This document shows, one piece after another, positions 7,281-15,117 of a stretch of DNA of 15,142 nt; the stretch's first letter is position 1, and each line of letters begins with the position of its first letter. Position numbers and translations under genes: made by a program. The notes beneath the pieces were generated by a model that made no database searches, was not told the origin of the DNA, and saw only the letters and a list, made by a program, of their open reading frames with translations. Source of the stretch: CAWDPQ01 sp049642465 (lineage in GTDB: Bacteria > Acidobacteriota > Vicinamibacteria > Vicinamibacterales > 2-12-FULL-66-21); assembly GCA_049642465.1 (NCBI GenBank), contig JBAROV010000033.1:1-15142 (forward strand), given 5' to 3'.

Positions 7281-8213
7281 CTACTCGCTTCCAGCTTTCG
7301 GGAAGAATGGAAACAGCTTGCGCAGCATGGCCTCGTCTGGCCTCGCCCCGTACTCGCAGATTTCGAACGCTTCAGCGTGCCGGACCGCATTTCCCTGCTC
7401 TTCTCCGTACCACTTGACCAACGCCGCCCGGACGGCCGCGTTGGGCTGGCCGGCGCGGGTTTCGCGCAACCAGCGCCTGCGTGCCGCCGGGTCCTTCGGC
7501 ACTTTGCCCAGATTGCCGGCAACCCACGGCAGCCATTCGTACATCTGCGAGACGTGAGCATCCAGCATGTCAATCTTCTTCTCGATCACATCATCTATCG
7601 AGATAGCGATGTCGGGGCGAAACGGATTCGGCCGCTGAAAGTTGTCCTGGAAGTACATGAAGACCGGATTCTTTCGCAGTGCCGGCGTGTCGGGCGCAAT
7701 GTTCGGGACGACGACCATATAGGCGGCGTCCTGCACGAGGACGCCAGTGTAGCGGTGATCCGGGTGGTAGTCGTTCGGCCGTGGCGCAAGCACCAGGTCT
7801 GCCTTCCATTGGCGGATCTGCCGGATGATTTCTTCGCGGGGCTTCAGCGTCGGCAGCAGCTCGCCGTCGTGGTTGTCGAGCGTGATGTATTCGACCCCGA
7901 TGCGACGGCCGGCCTCCTGCGCCTCCGCGCGGCGGCGGGCGGCCAGCGCGCCGCCTCCTTCGGTCTGATGTCCAGCGTCGCCGTTGGTCACCGACACGAA
8001 GCGCACGCGGTGACCGAGCGCCGCAAATTTTGCGGCGACCCCTCCGGCTCGCTGATCGCAGTCGTCCTGGTGCGCGCCGAACGCAATGATGTTGAGCTTG
8101 CCGTCGGTGCTCGGCAGCTGCGTGCGTCCAGGGGCGGGTTCCTGTGCCTTCGTCGGCCCCACGCTGAACGCTGCAATGACTACCACCGTCATCCATCTGC
8201 TGAATGTCGTCAT
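7281..8213 (-). CDS. Secreted PIG-L / LmbE-like deacetylase
   Basis: 310 residues from ATG 8213, which has GCGAGG five bases upstream and begins a signal peptide (TTFSRWMTVVVIAAFSVG, cleavage near TKA-Q). An ATG at 8243 would add ten residues and lacks a binding site. The family (GlcNAc-PI de-N-acetylase, LmbE, mycothiol MshB-type) consists of zinc amidohydrolases that remove acetyl groups from N-acetylglucosaminyl compounds. Seen here are 'NIIAFGAHQDDCDQRAGG' at residues 41-58, the counterpart of the canonical A-H-P-D-D block (Q49 replaces Pro), and H150-P-D-H153. H48, D51 and H153 are the likely zinc ligands and D50 the base. It is 68 bases downstream of the permease gene and probably co-transcribed with it. 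Substrate unknown; export suggests an envelope or extracellular sugar. Confidence 0.88.
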   Translation of the reverse strand: MTTFSRWMTVVVIAAFSVGPTKAQEPAPGRTQLPSTDGKLNIIAFGAHQDDCDQRAGGVAAKFAALGHRVRFVSVTNGDAGHQTEGGGALAARRRAEAQEAGRRIGVEYITLDNHDGELLPTLKPREEIIRQIRQWKADLVLAPRPNDYHPDHRYTGVLVQDAAYMVVVPNIAPDTPALRKNPVFMYFQDNFQRPNPFRPDIAISIDDVIEKKIDMLDAHVSQMYEWLPWVAGNLGKVPKDPAARRRWLRETRAGQPNAAVRAALVKWYGEEQGNAVRHAEAFEICEYGARPDEAMLRKLFPFFPKAGSE

Positions 8214-8281
8214 GAAAACCTCGCTGAACTCATTGGAGCGCATTTTACCCGGTGCTGGACAAACGGGTATTCGCTATCGCG

Positions 8282-9697
<1,416 letters not shown>

Positions 9698-9700
9698 CAG

Positions 9701-9706
9701 CCTCCC
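9701..9706 (-). promoter_or_regulatory. Ribosome binding site GGGAGG deciding the permease start
   Basis: GGGAGG on the - strand, three bases before ATG 9697. The spacing is a little short, but this is the only strong site. An exact copy with its own ATG lies 31 bases upstream. Confidence 0.55.
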
Positions 9707-9713
9707 GTGGGGG

Positions 9714-9728
9714 TCATGCATCGCGCAT
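9714..9728 (-). CDS. Four-codon mini-ORF created by the start-site duplication
   Basis: The upstream copy of the duplicated start has its own GGGAGG and ATG (9726-9728). Because the period is 31, its frame differs from the gene and stops after M-R-D-A at TGA 9714-9716, 16 bases before the permease ATG. It could act as an upstream leader ORF or simply capture ribosomes. Translation is not shown. Confidence 0.3.
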   Translation of the reverse strand: MRDA

Positions 9729-9740
9729 CAGCCTCCCGTG

Positions 9741-9828
9741 GGGGTCAGATCTTGTTTTTTGCAAGAGTGTCCGAAATTACTGACGTCGCAGATAGAGGAC
9801 ATTAGCGCAAGAAACAAGATCTGACCCC
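9741..9828. repeat. REP/MITE-like inverted repeat element
   Basis: 22-base arms at 9741-9762 and 9807-9828 (outer part GGGGTCAGATCTTGTTT) are complementary with one mismatch. The inner 44 bases add a TGTCC/GGACA pairing, so the whole 88 bases could fold into one hairpin. The outer GGGGTCAGATCT-type end resembles repeats mobilised by REP-associated tyrosine transposases in environmental bacteria; that link is inference, and no such transposase is present. It occupies the upstream region of the permease on the - strand. Confidence 0.8.
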
Positions 9829-10034
9829 GGTGGAGGGAGGTTACTCGAAAATCGGTAGCCGCGAGTTGACTTTGCGTCCGCCGTTCCTACTGGCGTGTAT
9901 CAGTCAATGCTGCAGCGGGCCACCCGTTGGTTGGCCCGCGGAAATTGCGACCGCGGCAGCGGAGCGGTCGCTTTGCAAGCGACTTATACAGTCCACTAGA
10001 ATGAGCACGCTCCCGCTGCAAACGAGCCTCTTGT
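9829..10034 (+). other. Gene-free leader region with stem-loops before the NfeD-like gene
   Basis: No supported gene. It contains an 8-bp perfect stem GCGGGCCA/TGGCCCGC (9915-9922 with 9932-9939), a second 8-bp perfect stem GCGACCGC/GCGGTCGC (9947-9954 with 9964-9971), and a third GTCGC/GCGAC (9967-9971 with 9979-9983). The second and third share bases 9967-9971 and so exclude each other. No U-tract follows, so these are not ordinary terminators. Confidence 0.7.
9973..10002 (+). promoter_or_regulatory. Candidate sigma-70-type promoter for the NfeD/flotillin operon
   Basis: TTGCAA at 9973-9978 and TAGAAT at 9997-10002 with 18 bases between them. This would place transcription start near 10009, about 26 bases before the NfeD-like ATG. 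The -35 box lies in the loop of the third stem described for the leader. Confidence 0.4.
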
Positions 10035-10565
10035 ATGAGCTTTCCGCCTCTTTCGCCCTTCTCGGTGTTCCTCTCGATTGCCGCCGTCGGCTTCGTGTTC
10101 CTGCTGATTTCGGTCGTCTTTGGCGAACTTTTCGACCACATCGGCTTCGATCACGACCTCGATATGGGCGGTCCGGGGTTCTTCAGCGGCCGAATCATCA
10201 GCGTCTTCATCACGGGCTTCGGTGGATTTGGGGCGGTGGGCGTGTACTACGGGCTGTCGCCGATGGCGGCATCGGCACTCGGATTTGGCAGCGGCCTGGT
10301 CTTCGCCACCATCATCTTTGCCTTCGCGCGGTTCCTTTACAGCCAGCAGGCGTCCTCGCGCGTGGACGCCGCGGACCTCGTTGGACAGAGCGCGCGCGTA
10401 GTGGTCGCCATACCTGCCGGTGGCGTCGGTCAGATTCGCTGCCGGATTGGTGAAGAACTGGTGGACAAGATCGCACAATCGGACGACGGCGCCGCCATTC
10501 CAGAAAACGCGTCGGTACGGATCGCAGAGATTCTCGGCGAAACAGTCATCGTTAAAAAACCCTGA
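10035..10565 (+). CDS. NfeD-like membrane protein with OB-fold tail (flotillin partner)
   Basis: 176 residues. Three hydrophobic segments lie at about residues 8-31, 52-72 and 75-98. A cytoplasmic or periplasmic C-terminal part (about 110-176) has the small beta-barrel pattern of NfeD/YuaF/YqiJ proteins: 'DLVGQSARVVVAIPAGGVGQIRCRI', then 'ENASVRIAEILGETVIVKK'. In bacteria, NfeD-type proteins are commonly encoded directly beside flotillins and are thought to assist their membrane assembly; the flotillin gene follows here after 14 bases. A histidine/aspartate-rich loop (FDHIGFDHDLDMGG, about 35-48) sits after the first helix. The ribosome binding site is weak. The start is supported by the immediate hydrophobic segment; an ATG at 10001 is out of frame. 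Confidence 0.82.
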   Translation: MSFPPLSPFSVFLSIAAVGFVFLLISVVFGELFDHIGFDHDLDMGGPGFFSGRIISVFITGFGGFGAVGVYYGLSPMAASALGFGSGLVFATIIFAFARFLYSQQASSRVDAADLVGQSARVVVAIPAGGVGQIRCRIGEELVDKIAQSDDGAAIPENASVRIAEILGETVIVKKP

Positions 10566-10579
10566 AAGTCAGGCCCCCT

Positions 10580-12163
10580 ATGATCGACAACATTCAACCT
10601 CTTCTCGCGCCCGTCGCGCTGCTCCTCGTCGTGCTGGCGTTCTTCGCGGCCGGTTGGCTTTTCAGCCGCAACTATCTGAAGGTCTCCCCGAATGCCGTGG
10701 CGGTGCTGAGCGGGCGCAAACGCAAACTGCCGGACGGCCGCATCGTTGGGTATCGAATGGTTCGCGGCGGTGCAGCGCTGCGAATCCCGGTGCTCGAGAA
10801 AGTCGAGTACCTGCACCTCAACGTCATGACCATTCCGCTGGAGATCCGCCGCGCCTACACGCTGAAGGGCGTGCCGGTCTCGGTCAAGGCGGTCGCGAAC
10901 GTGAAGATCCGCGGCGACGATACGTCACTCCAGGCTGCCGCCGAACGCTTTCTCGGGATGACGCACGATCAGGTGCAGAAGGTCATCTTCCAGACGCTCG
11001 AAGGCCACTTGCGATCCATCCTGGGCACGCTGACCGTTGAGGAGGTCAACAGCGATCGTCAGAGTTTCGCGCAGAAGCTGACGACGGAAGCGGCAACGGA
11101 TCTGGAAAAAATGGGCATCGGCGTCGACGTGCTCACGATCCAGGAAATCAGCGACGAAGAGGAATACCTCAACGCGCTCGGCAAACGCAGAACGGCGGAA
11201 GTCAAGCGCGATGCGACCATCGGTGAGGCCGAAGCGCACCGCGACGCCAAGATCAAGTCCGCTCAGGCGCTGCAAGCTGGCGAACAGGCCAAGTTCGTGG
11301 CTGACGCAGAGATCGCGCAAGCGGCCCGCGACTTCCAGATCCGGCAGGCGCAATACCAGGCGGAGATCGAAACACAGAAGGCCCGTGCACAGCAGGCTGG
11401 GCCGCTCTCTGAAGCGACGGCCCGCCAGGCGGTTGTCGCCGAGGAAGTGAAGATCGAGAAGACCCGCACGCAGGAAATGATCTCCGTTCAGGAGCAAGAG
11501 GTCCTGCGCAAACAGAAAGAGCTCGAAGCGACGGTCATCAAACCCGCCGAAGCGGATCGCCTCGCCGCGGTGGTACGGGCTGAAGCCGCCAAGCAAGCGG
11601 CGATTCTCGAAGCCGAAGGACGACGTTCGGCGCTGATTGCGCTCGCCGAAGCCGAACAGGAAAAGCTGCGCAAGGAGGGGGCCGGACGCGCGGCCGCCGT
11701 CGAAGCCGAAGGCAGGGCCGAAGCGGCGAAGATCGAGGCAATCGGTCTCGCGCAGGCGAAAGCGATCGAAGCCCAGGGTGTTGCCGAAGCCGCGGCGATC
11801 CTTCGAAAGGCAGAAGCCTGGAAGGAATTCAACGATGCCGCGCGACTGCAGACGGTGCTCGAAAAGCTTCCGTCGATCCTCGAGGCGTCATCCGGCATTT
11901 TCGGCGCCGTGGCAGCCCCGCTCGGGAACATCGACAAGCTGGTGGTGATTGATCAGGGCAACGGCGCCGAGAACGGGAGCAGCAGCCTGGGCCGTCTGGC
12001 CAAAACCAGCCCCACTGTGGTTTTCAACGTCCTGCAACAACTCGAAGCGCTCGGGCTCAGCGTTCCAGCGGTGTTGCAGCAGCTTGGCGTCAGCCCAAGT
12101 GCACTGTCGTCTCCACCGACGCCACCGCCGGCGGCGCCGCCGCCAAAGCGGCCGACGAGCTGA
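10580..12163 (+). CDS. Flotillin-family SPFH/band-7 protein (FloT/YqiK-like)
   Basis: 527 residues. A hydrophobic N-terminal segment (about 8-29) anchors it to the membrane. Residues about 31-195 form the SPFH/band-7 domain ('YLKVSPNAVAVLSGRKR', 'MVRGGAALRIPVLEKVEYL', 'GVPVSVKAVANVKI', 'MGIGVDVLTIQEISDEEEYL'). Residues about 200-420 form a long Ala/Glu-rich coiled coil with the repeated flotillin element EAEGR/AEAEQ/AEAAKIEA. Near 445-475 comes 'KLPSILEASSGIFGAVAAPLGNIDKLVVID', typical of flotillin C-termini. The last 20 residues are Pro-rich (PPTPPPAAPPPKRP), which is less usual. Flotillins scaffold membrane microdomains and influence fluidity, secretion and wall enzymes. The gene follows the NfeD-like gene by 14 bases and converges with the dynamin gene, leaving a 5-base gap. 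Confidence 0.93.
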   Translation: MIDNIQPLLAPVALLLVVLAFFAAGWLFSRNYLKVSPNAVAVLSGRKRKLPDGRIVGYRMVRGGAALRIPVLEKVEYLHLNVMTIPLEIRRAYTLKGVPVSVKAVANVKIRGDDTSLQAAAERFLGMTHDQVQKVIFQTLEGHLRSILGTLTVEEVNSDRQSFAQKLTTEAATDLEKMGIGVDVLTIQEISDEEEYLNALGKRRTAEVKRDATIGEAEAHRDAKIKSAQALQAGEQAKFVADAEIAQAARDFQIRQAQYQAEIETQKARAQQAGPLSEATARQAVVAEEVKIEKTRTQEMISVQEQEVLRKQKELEATVIKPAEADRLAAVVRAEAAKQAAILEAEGRRSALIALAEAEQEKLRKEGAGRAAAVEAEGRAEAAKIEAIGLAQAKAIEAQGVAEAAAILRKAEAWKEFNDAARLQTVLEKLPSILEASSGIFGAVAAPLGNIDKLVVIDQGNGAENGSSSLGRLAKTSPTVVFNVLQQLEALGLSVPAVLQQLGVSPSALSSPPTPPPAAPPPKRPTS

Positions 12164-12168
12164 CGCGA

Positions 12169-13914
12169 TCAGGCGGCCTGACGCTCGATCCGCGATCGGA
12201 GCGCCGCGAGCGAGGCCGAGATCTCCCGCAGCTCCTGATCGACCGCCTGCAACTTGTCCCCTTCCGCCCGGATGAACCGGCTGTACGGGGCAATGCTTTC
12301 GCGGATTCGTTCGACGCTCCGCTCGATTTCTTTCCGAAGTTGTTCGCGCAGCGCGTTCGATAGACGCGCCCGAACCGCGGCGATCTTCGTGCGCATCTCT
12401 TCTTTCGCCTTCTGACGCTTTGCTGGAAGGATGAAGAATCCGATCGTCGCGATCACAGACGCGAGAATGATCCCCGTGACGTCGGCAGCGGCCGTGGACG
12501 CCGCAACCGTGACGATTGTGCCGAGACCGAGTGCCCCCGCACCGACGGCAGCCGCAGTCGCCACAGCGTTGCGGGCGCCATCGGCGAGTTCCTGCGCTTC
12601 ACGACGCCGGTCGTACGAGTCCACCACCGTCTGCGCTTCGCGGCCCACAGCCTCGATCAGCCGCGAGCGATCGTAGTGAAAACGAGCGCCGCCGCTGTCG
12701 TCCTCACCGACGATTCGCCCGCGATATTGACGCCGGCGTTCGGCGAGGTGACTGGTGACCGCTTGCCACTGCTTCAGATCGGCGCCGACAAGCCAGTCCA
12801 CGAGTTCGCCTACTTTACGTTCAATCTGCTGCGGCGCGTCGGCGATCACCTGCTGCTCGAAGCCCTGCTGCACGCGGCTGCGGTTCAGCAAATCCATGAC
12901 CCGCCCGATTCTCATGGTCTCGTCGAAGTAATCATGGCCGCGACGTTCCATCTCGAGGAGAATGCGATCGATGTCGGACATCCGGAAGTCGAAGTCGCGC
13001 ATCAGGTCCGACTGATACGTCGTCAGCTGTCGATCCACTTCATCGAGCGTGTTGAAGTCATCTTTCAACAGCGTCAGACGCTCGCGCACGAAGCTCGCGT
13101 GCCGCTCCGCCAACGACGCCCCGACACCGAGCGGATTCAACAGCTTCAGGTGCACTCGCCCGGGCGCATCGAGCGTCGTCGCGATATATCGCTCCAAGGC
13201 CTCGAAGCGGCTGGCTTCCCAGAGGGTGGGGTCGCCTGACTTCGCCCGTAGTGCGAGCCGCGAGCTTACCGGGAACACTTCAGGACTGAATCCCAGCAGC
13301 GACCGCGCGTTGTCCGCGACGAACGAGCAGACCGCGTCGACCTCACGCCCGTTCTCCAGAATGTCCACCTTGTTGATGACGATGACGATCTTCTTACCCC
13401 AGCCGCGCACCTGTTCCAGAAACGCGCGTTCGGTTTCAGTGAACGGCCGATCGGCGGATGTGACGAACAGCACGAGGTCGGACCTCGGAACGAAATCAGC
13501 GGTGATCTTTTCGTGCTCGCGGATGATGGCGTTGGTGCCTGGAGTATCGACGATATGTATTTCGCGGAGGAGATCGACGGGCGCCGTGATGGTGTGGATG
13601 TGCGGCTCGCGGACCTCGCGATCCGCTTTGTCGCCGTACTGCAGGATGTTGATCTGGGCGGTTGTCGGCGTCACGCCCTCGGCGACGACCTTGCTCCCGA
13701 GAAGCGCGTTGATGAAGGCGCTCTTGCCGGCGTTGAACTCGCCGACGATCACCAGCAGGAAGAACTCGTCGAGTTGGTCGATGGATTTTTCGAGGGCCTG
13801 CTGGTGCTCCGGGGCGGCGTCGAACTTCGCGAGCGCGAGTCGCAGCCGGCCAAGGACGCGGCGCTCCTCCTTCAGCAGTTCATCCTGATCGGGAGTCAGG
13901 ATTCGAGTCAGCAT
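12169..13914 (-). CDS. Bacterial dynamin-like GTPase
   Basis: 581 residues. The GTPase motifs are clear: P-loop G58-EFNAGKS65, switch-I Thr in 'EGVTPTTAQI' (79-88), D123-T-P-G126, and N181-K-V-D184. A long helical middle follows (about 230-445, with 'RHASFVRERLTLLKDDFNTLDE' type helices), then two adjacent hydrophobic segments (about 451-473 and 479-496) forming a membrane paddle, then an 84-residue charged helix. This is the architecture of bacterial dynamin-like proteins, which bind, tubulate, fuse or protect membranes. ATG 13914 has no visible ribosome binding site; a 21-codon small ORF ending just past this ATG may feed ribosomes to it. The gene lies 60 bases downstream of the desaturase and faces the flotillin gene tail to tail. 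Confidence 0.92.
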   Translation of the reverse strand: MLTRILTPDQDELLKEERRVLGRLRLALAKFDAAPEHQQALEKSIDQLDEFFLLVIVGEFNAGKSAFINALLGSKVVAEGVTPTTAQINILQYGDKADREVREPHIHTITAPVDLLREIHIVDTPGTNAIIREHEKITADFVPRSDLVLFVTSADRPFTETERAFLEQVRGWGKKIVIVINKVDILENGREVDAVCSFVADNARSLLGFSPEVFPVSSRLALRAKSGDPTLWEASRFEALERYIATTLDAPGRVHLKLLNPLGVGASLAERHASFVRERLTLLKDDFNTLDEVDRQLTTYQSDLMRDFDFRMSDIDRILLEMERRGHDYFDETMRIGRVMDLLNRSRVQQGFEQQVIADAPQQIERKVGELVDWLVGADLKQWQAVTSHLAERRRQYRGRIVGEDDSGGARFHYDRSRLIEAVGREAQTVVDSYDRRREAQELADGARNAVATAAAVGAGALGLGTIVTVAASTAAADVTGIILASVIATIGFFILPAKRQKAKEEMRTKIAAVRARLSNALREQLRKEIERSVERIRESIAPYSRFIRAEGDKLQAVDQELREISASLAALRSRIERQAA

Positions 13915-13973
13915 GCCGAGACTCGGCCGTGCAGGATTTGGGCCACGACCTCACGGTTGAGCTTCGCGCGCAC
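13908..13973 (-). CDS. Possible 21-residue small ORF coupling desaturase and dynamin genes
   Basis: On the - strand, GTG 13973 lies one base after the desaturase TGA (13975-13977) and opens a frame reading MRAKLNREVVAQILHGRVSAC that stops at TGA 13908-13910, so its end overlaps the dynamin ATG (ATGCTGA). The peptide is basic and helix-like. It fills nearly the whole gap, and the dynamin start has no Shine-Dalgarno of its own, so termination-reinitiation is plausible. No binding site precedes the GTG either. It may be a real microprotein, a coupling leader, or chance. Confidence 0.35.
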   Translation of the reverse strand: MRAKLNREVVAQILHGRVSAC

Positions 13974-13974
13974 G

Positions 13975-14973
13975 TCAGGAAAAGTCGATGACCGGGTGCG
14001 GCTTTGAGGGTTCGCCGCCGTGGCTCCAGTCGGTGTGCGGCGCCTGGTTCTGGATCAGCCAGCCATAGAGCAGCCGGCCATAACTCTGCCACCGCATCTG
14101 CCGCCGCTCATAGAACGGAATCAAGGCTCGCTGCAGGCGGGGCAGATGGTAGAACGGCACGCCCGGAAAGTAGTGATGCTCGAGGTGATAGTTGGAATTC
14201 AGATACGCGAAATCCCAAAACCAGTGGCCGCGCATGAGCGTCCCCCACTTCGCCGGGTCGGTTGGATCGATGTCGTAGTGCTGACCGAGGCGATTGAGGG
14301 TAAAGGCCACAGGAAACACAAAAAAGACGGGGAAGATGCTCGCTCGCACGGCGGCGTAGAACCCGAAGAACCACCAGATCGCCGCCAGCGCCGTCAGGTG
14401 CGCGACGGTGGAGATCCTGCGCTCCGTTACGATGCGCCGCTGGAGGTCACCCGGGTAGGTGGCCGACTCTCGACGCGCGGCGCGAAAGTACAGCGGGAAC
14501 AAGGCAGGCGAACAATACAAGAGCTTGTACCAGCGAGCGTTGATCTTCGGCGACAGATGATGGCGTTTGGGATCGGCCTCGTCCGAGCCGAGCTCGGCGT
14601 GATGGTCGAGGTGCCAACGGGTGAATTGACTGGCAGAAATGCCGCTCGGGATGGCATAAAGCAGGCCGAGAAGGCGTTCTGCCATCGGGCGGCGGCGCCG
14701 GAACACGTTGTGGTGCACGACCTCGTGCAGCAGGATCGTGAAGTCAAAAATCGTGAAACCCTGCACGATGGCCACAGGGATCCAGATCAGCGGGTTTTCG
14801 AAGCGGATGAGTATCCAGGTCGCCAGTGCCAGAATCGCGAACTGGCGGGCCGCGACTATCCCGTGACGCCATGGAGATTTGCGGTGCAGCTCACGCATGA
14901 GATCGCGCGAAATTGCTGCCCCGAGCTCGGCGCGCAATGGACCGGCGTGTTGCGAGTAGTAGCCTGACTTCAC
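13975..14973 (-). CDS. Membrane fatty acid desaturase
   Basis: 332 residues of the membrane di-iron fatty acid desaturase/hydroxylase superfamily, which inserts a double bond into acyl chains using O2 and electrons from a ferredoxin or cytochrome b5-type donor. All three histidine boxes are present: H83-EVVHH88, H121-LDHH125 and H263-LEHH267 (in 'NSNYHLEHHYFPGVPFYHLP'). Hydrophobic segments lie around residues 42-57, 62-82, 100-112, 150-163 and 195-228. GTG 14973 is used as the start with GAAGAA just upstream; no better ATG precedes it. The exact substrate and regiochemistry are not readable, and related carotenoid ketolases/hydroxylases are a weaker alternative. It is followed by the small ORF and dynamin gene on the same strand, probably in one transcript. 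Confidence 0.9.
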   Translation of the reverse strand: MKSGYYSQHAGPLRAELGAAISRDLMRELHRKSPWRHGIVAARQFAILALATWILIRFENPLIWIPVAIVQGFTIFDFTILLHEVVHHNVFRRRRPMAERLLGLLYAIPSGISASQFTRWHLDHHAELGSDEADPKRHHLSPKINARWYKLLYCSPALFPLYFRAARRESATYPGDLQRRIVTERRISTVAHLTALAAIWWFFGFYAAVRASIFPVFFVFPVAFTLNRLGQHYDIDPTDPAKWGTLMRGHWFWDFAYLNSNYHLEHHYFPGVPFYHLPRLQRALIPFYERRQMRWQSYGRLLYGWLIQNQAPHTDWSHGGEPSKPHPVIDFS

Positions 14974-15003
14974 GTTTCTTCGATGGTAGCAGGTTCTACA
15001 AGG

Positions 15004-15067
15004 ACGGGAGGCCGGGAGGTCGGACGGTCGGGAGGACGGGAGATCGGGAGGTCGGGAGGACGGGAGG
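15004..15067. repeat. Octamer tandem array (eight units, consensus WCGGGAGG)
   Basis: Eight perfectly phased 8-base units: ACGGGAGG, CCGGGAGG, TCGGACGG, TCGGGAGG, ACGGGAGA, TCGGGAGG, TCGGGAGG and ACGGGAGG. It lies upstream of the desaturase start on the - strand. The unit resembles the AGGAGATC octamers of the palindrome at 1431-1450. Confidence 0.9.
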
Positions 15068-15091
15068 TCGCAGCGCCTGCGGCCCGAGCGA

Positions 15092-15117
15092 GGCGCCGGC
15101 TTGCCAGCCGGAGCGCC
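15092..15117. repeat. GC-rich hairpin at the edge of an intergenic repeat
   Basis: GGCG-CCGGCT (15092-15101), loop TGCC, AGCCGG-AG-CGCC (15106-15117) pair into a ten-base-pair stem with a two-base bulge. Sequence around it (15068-15142) is rich in GCGCC/GCCGGC words and ends with TTCGCTAAAGCTACGGC, a type of phrase often seen in dispersed intergenic repeats of GC-rich environmental bacteria. The element is cut by the window end. No gene is seen from 14974 to 15142. Confidence 0.6.

Noticed and set aside
9721..9721. Permease start at ATG 9721
   Set aside because: In frame, but it adds only residues encoded by the duplicated leader and lacks a ribosome site at usable distance; ATG 9697 has GGGAGG directly upstream.
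9961..9990. tRNA-Ala(UGC)-like anticodon arm: stem GTCGC/GCGAC with loop TTTGCAA
   Set aside because: The seven-base loop with TGC is tRNA-like, but no D-arm, T-arm (no GGTTCGA-type loop) or acceptor stem can be built around it. It is treated as a hairpin in the leader region.
9830..10453. + strand open frame of 207 residues overlapping the NfeD-like gene
   Set aside because: Covers the gene-free leader and then runs out of frame through the NfeD gene; composition is Arg/Trp-rich and shadow-like.
15004..15067. CRISPR array
   Set aside because: Units are contiguous octamers without spacers; no cas genes are present.
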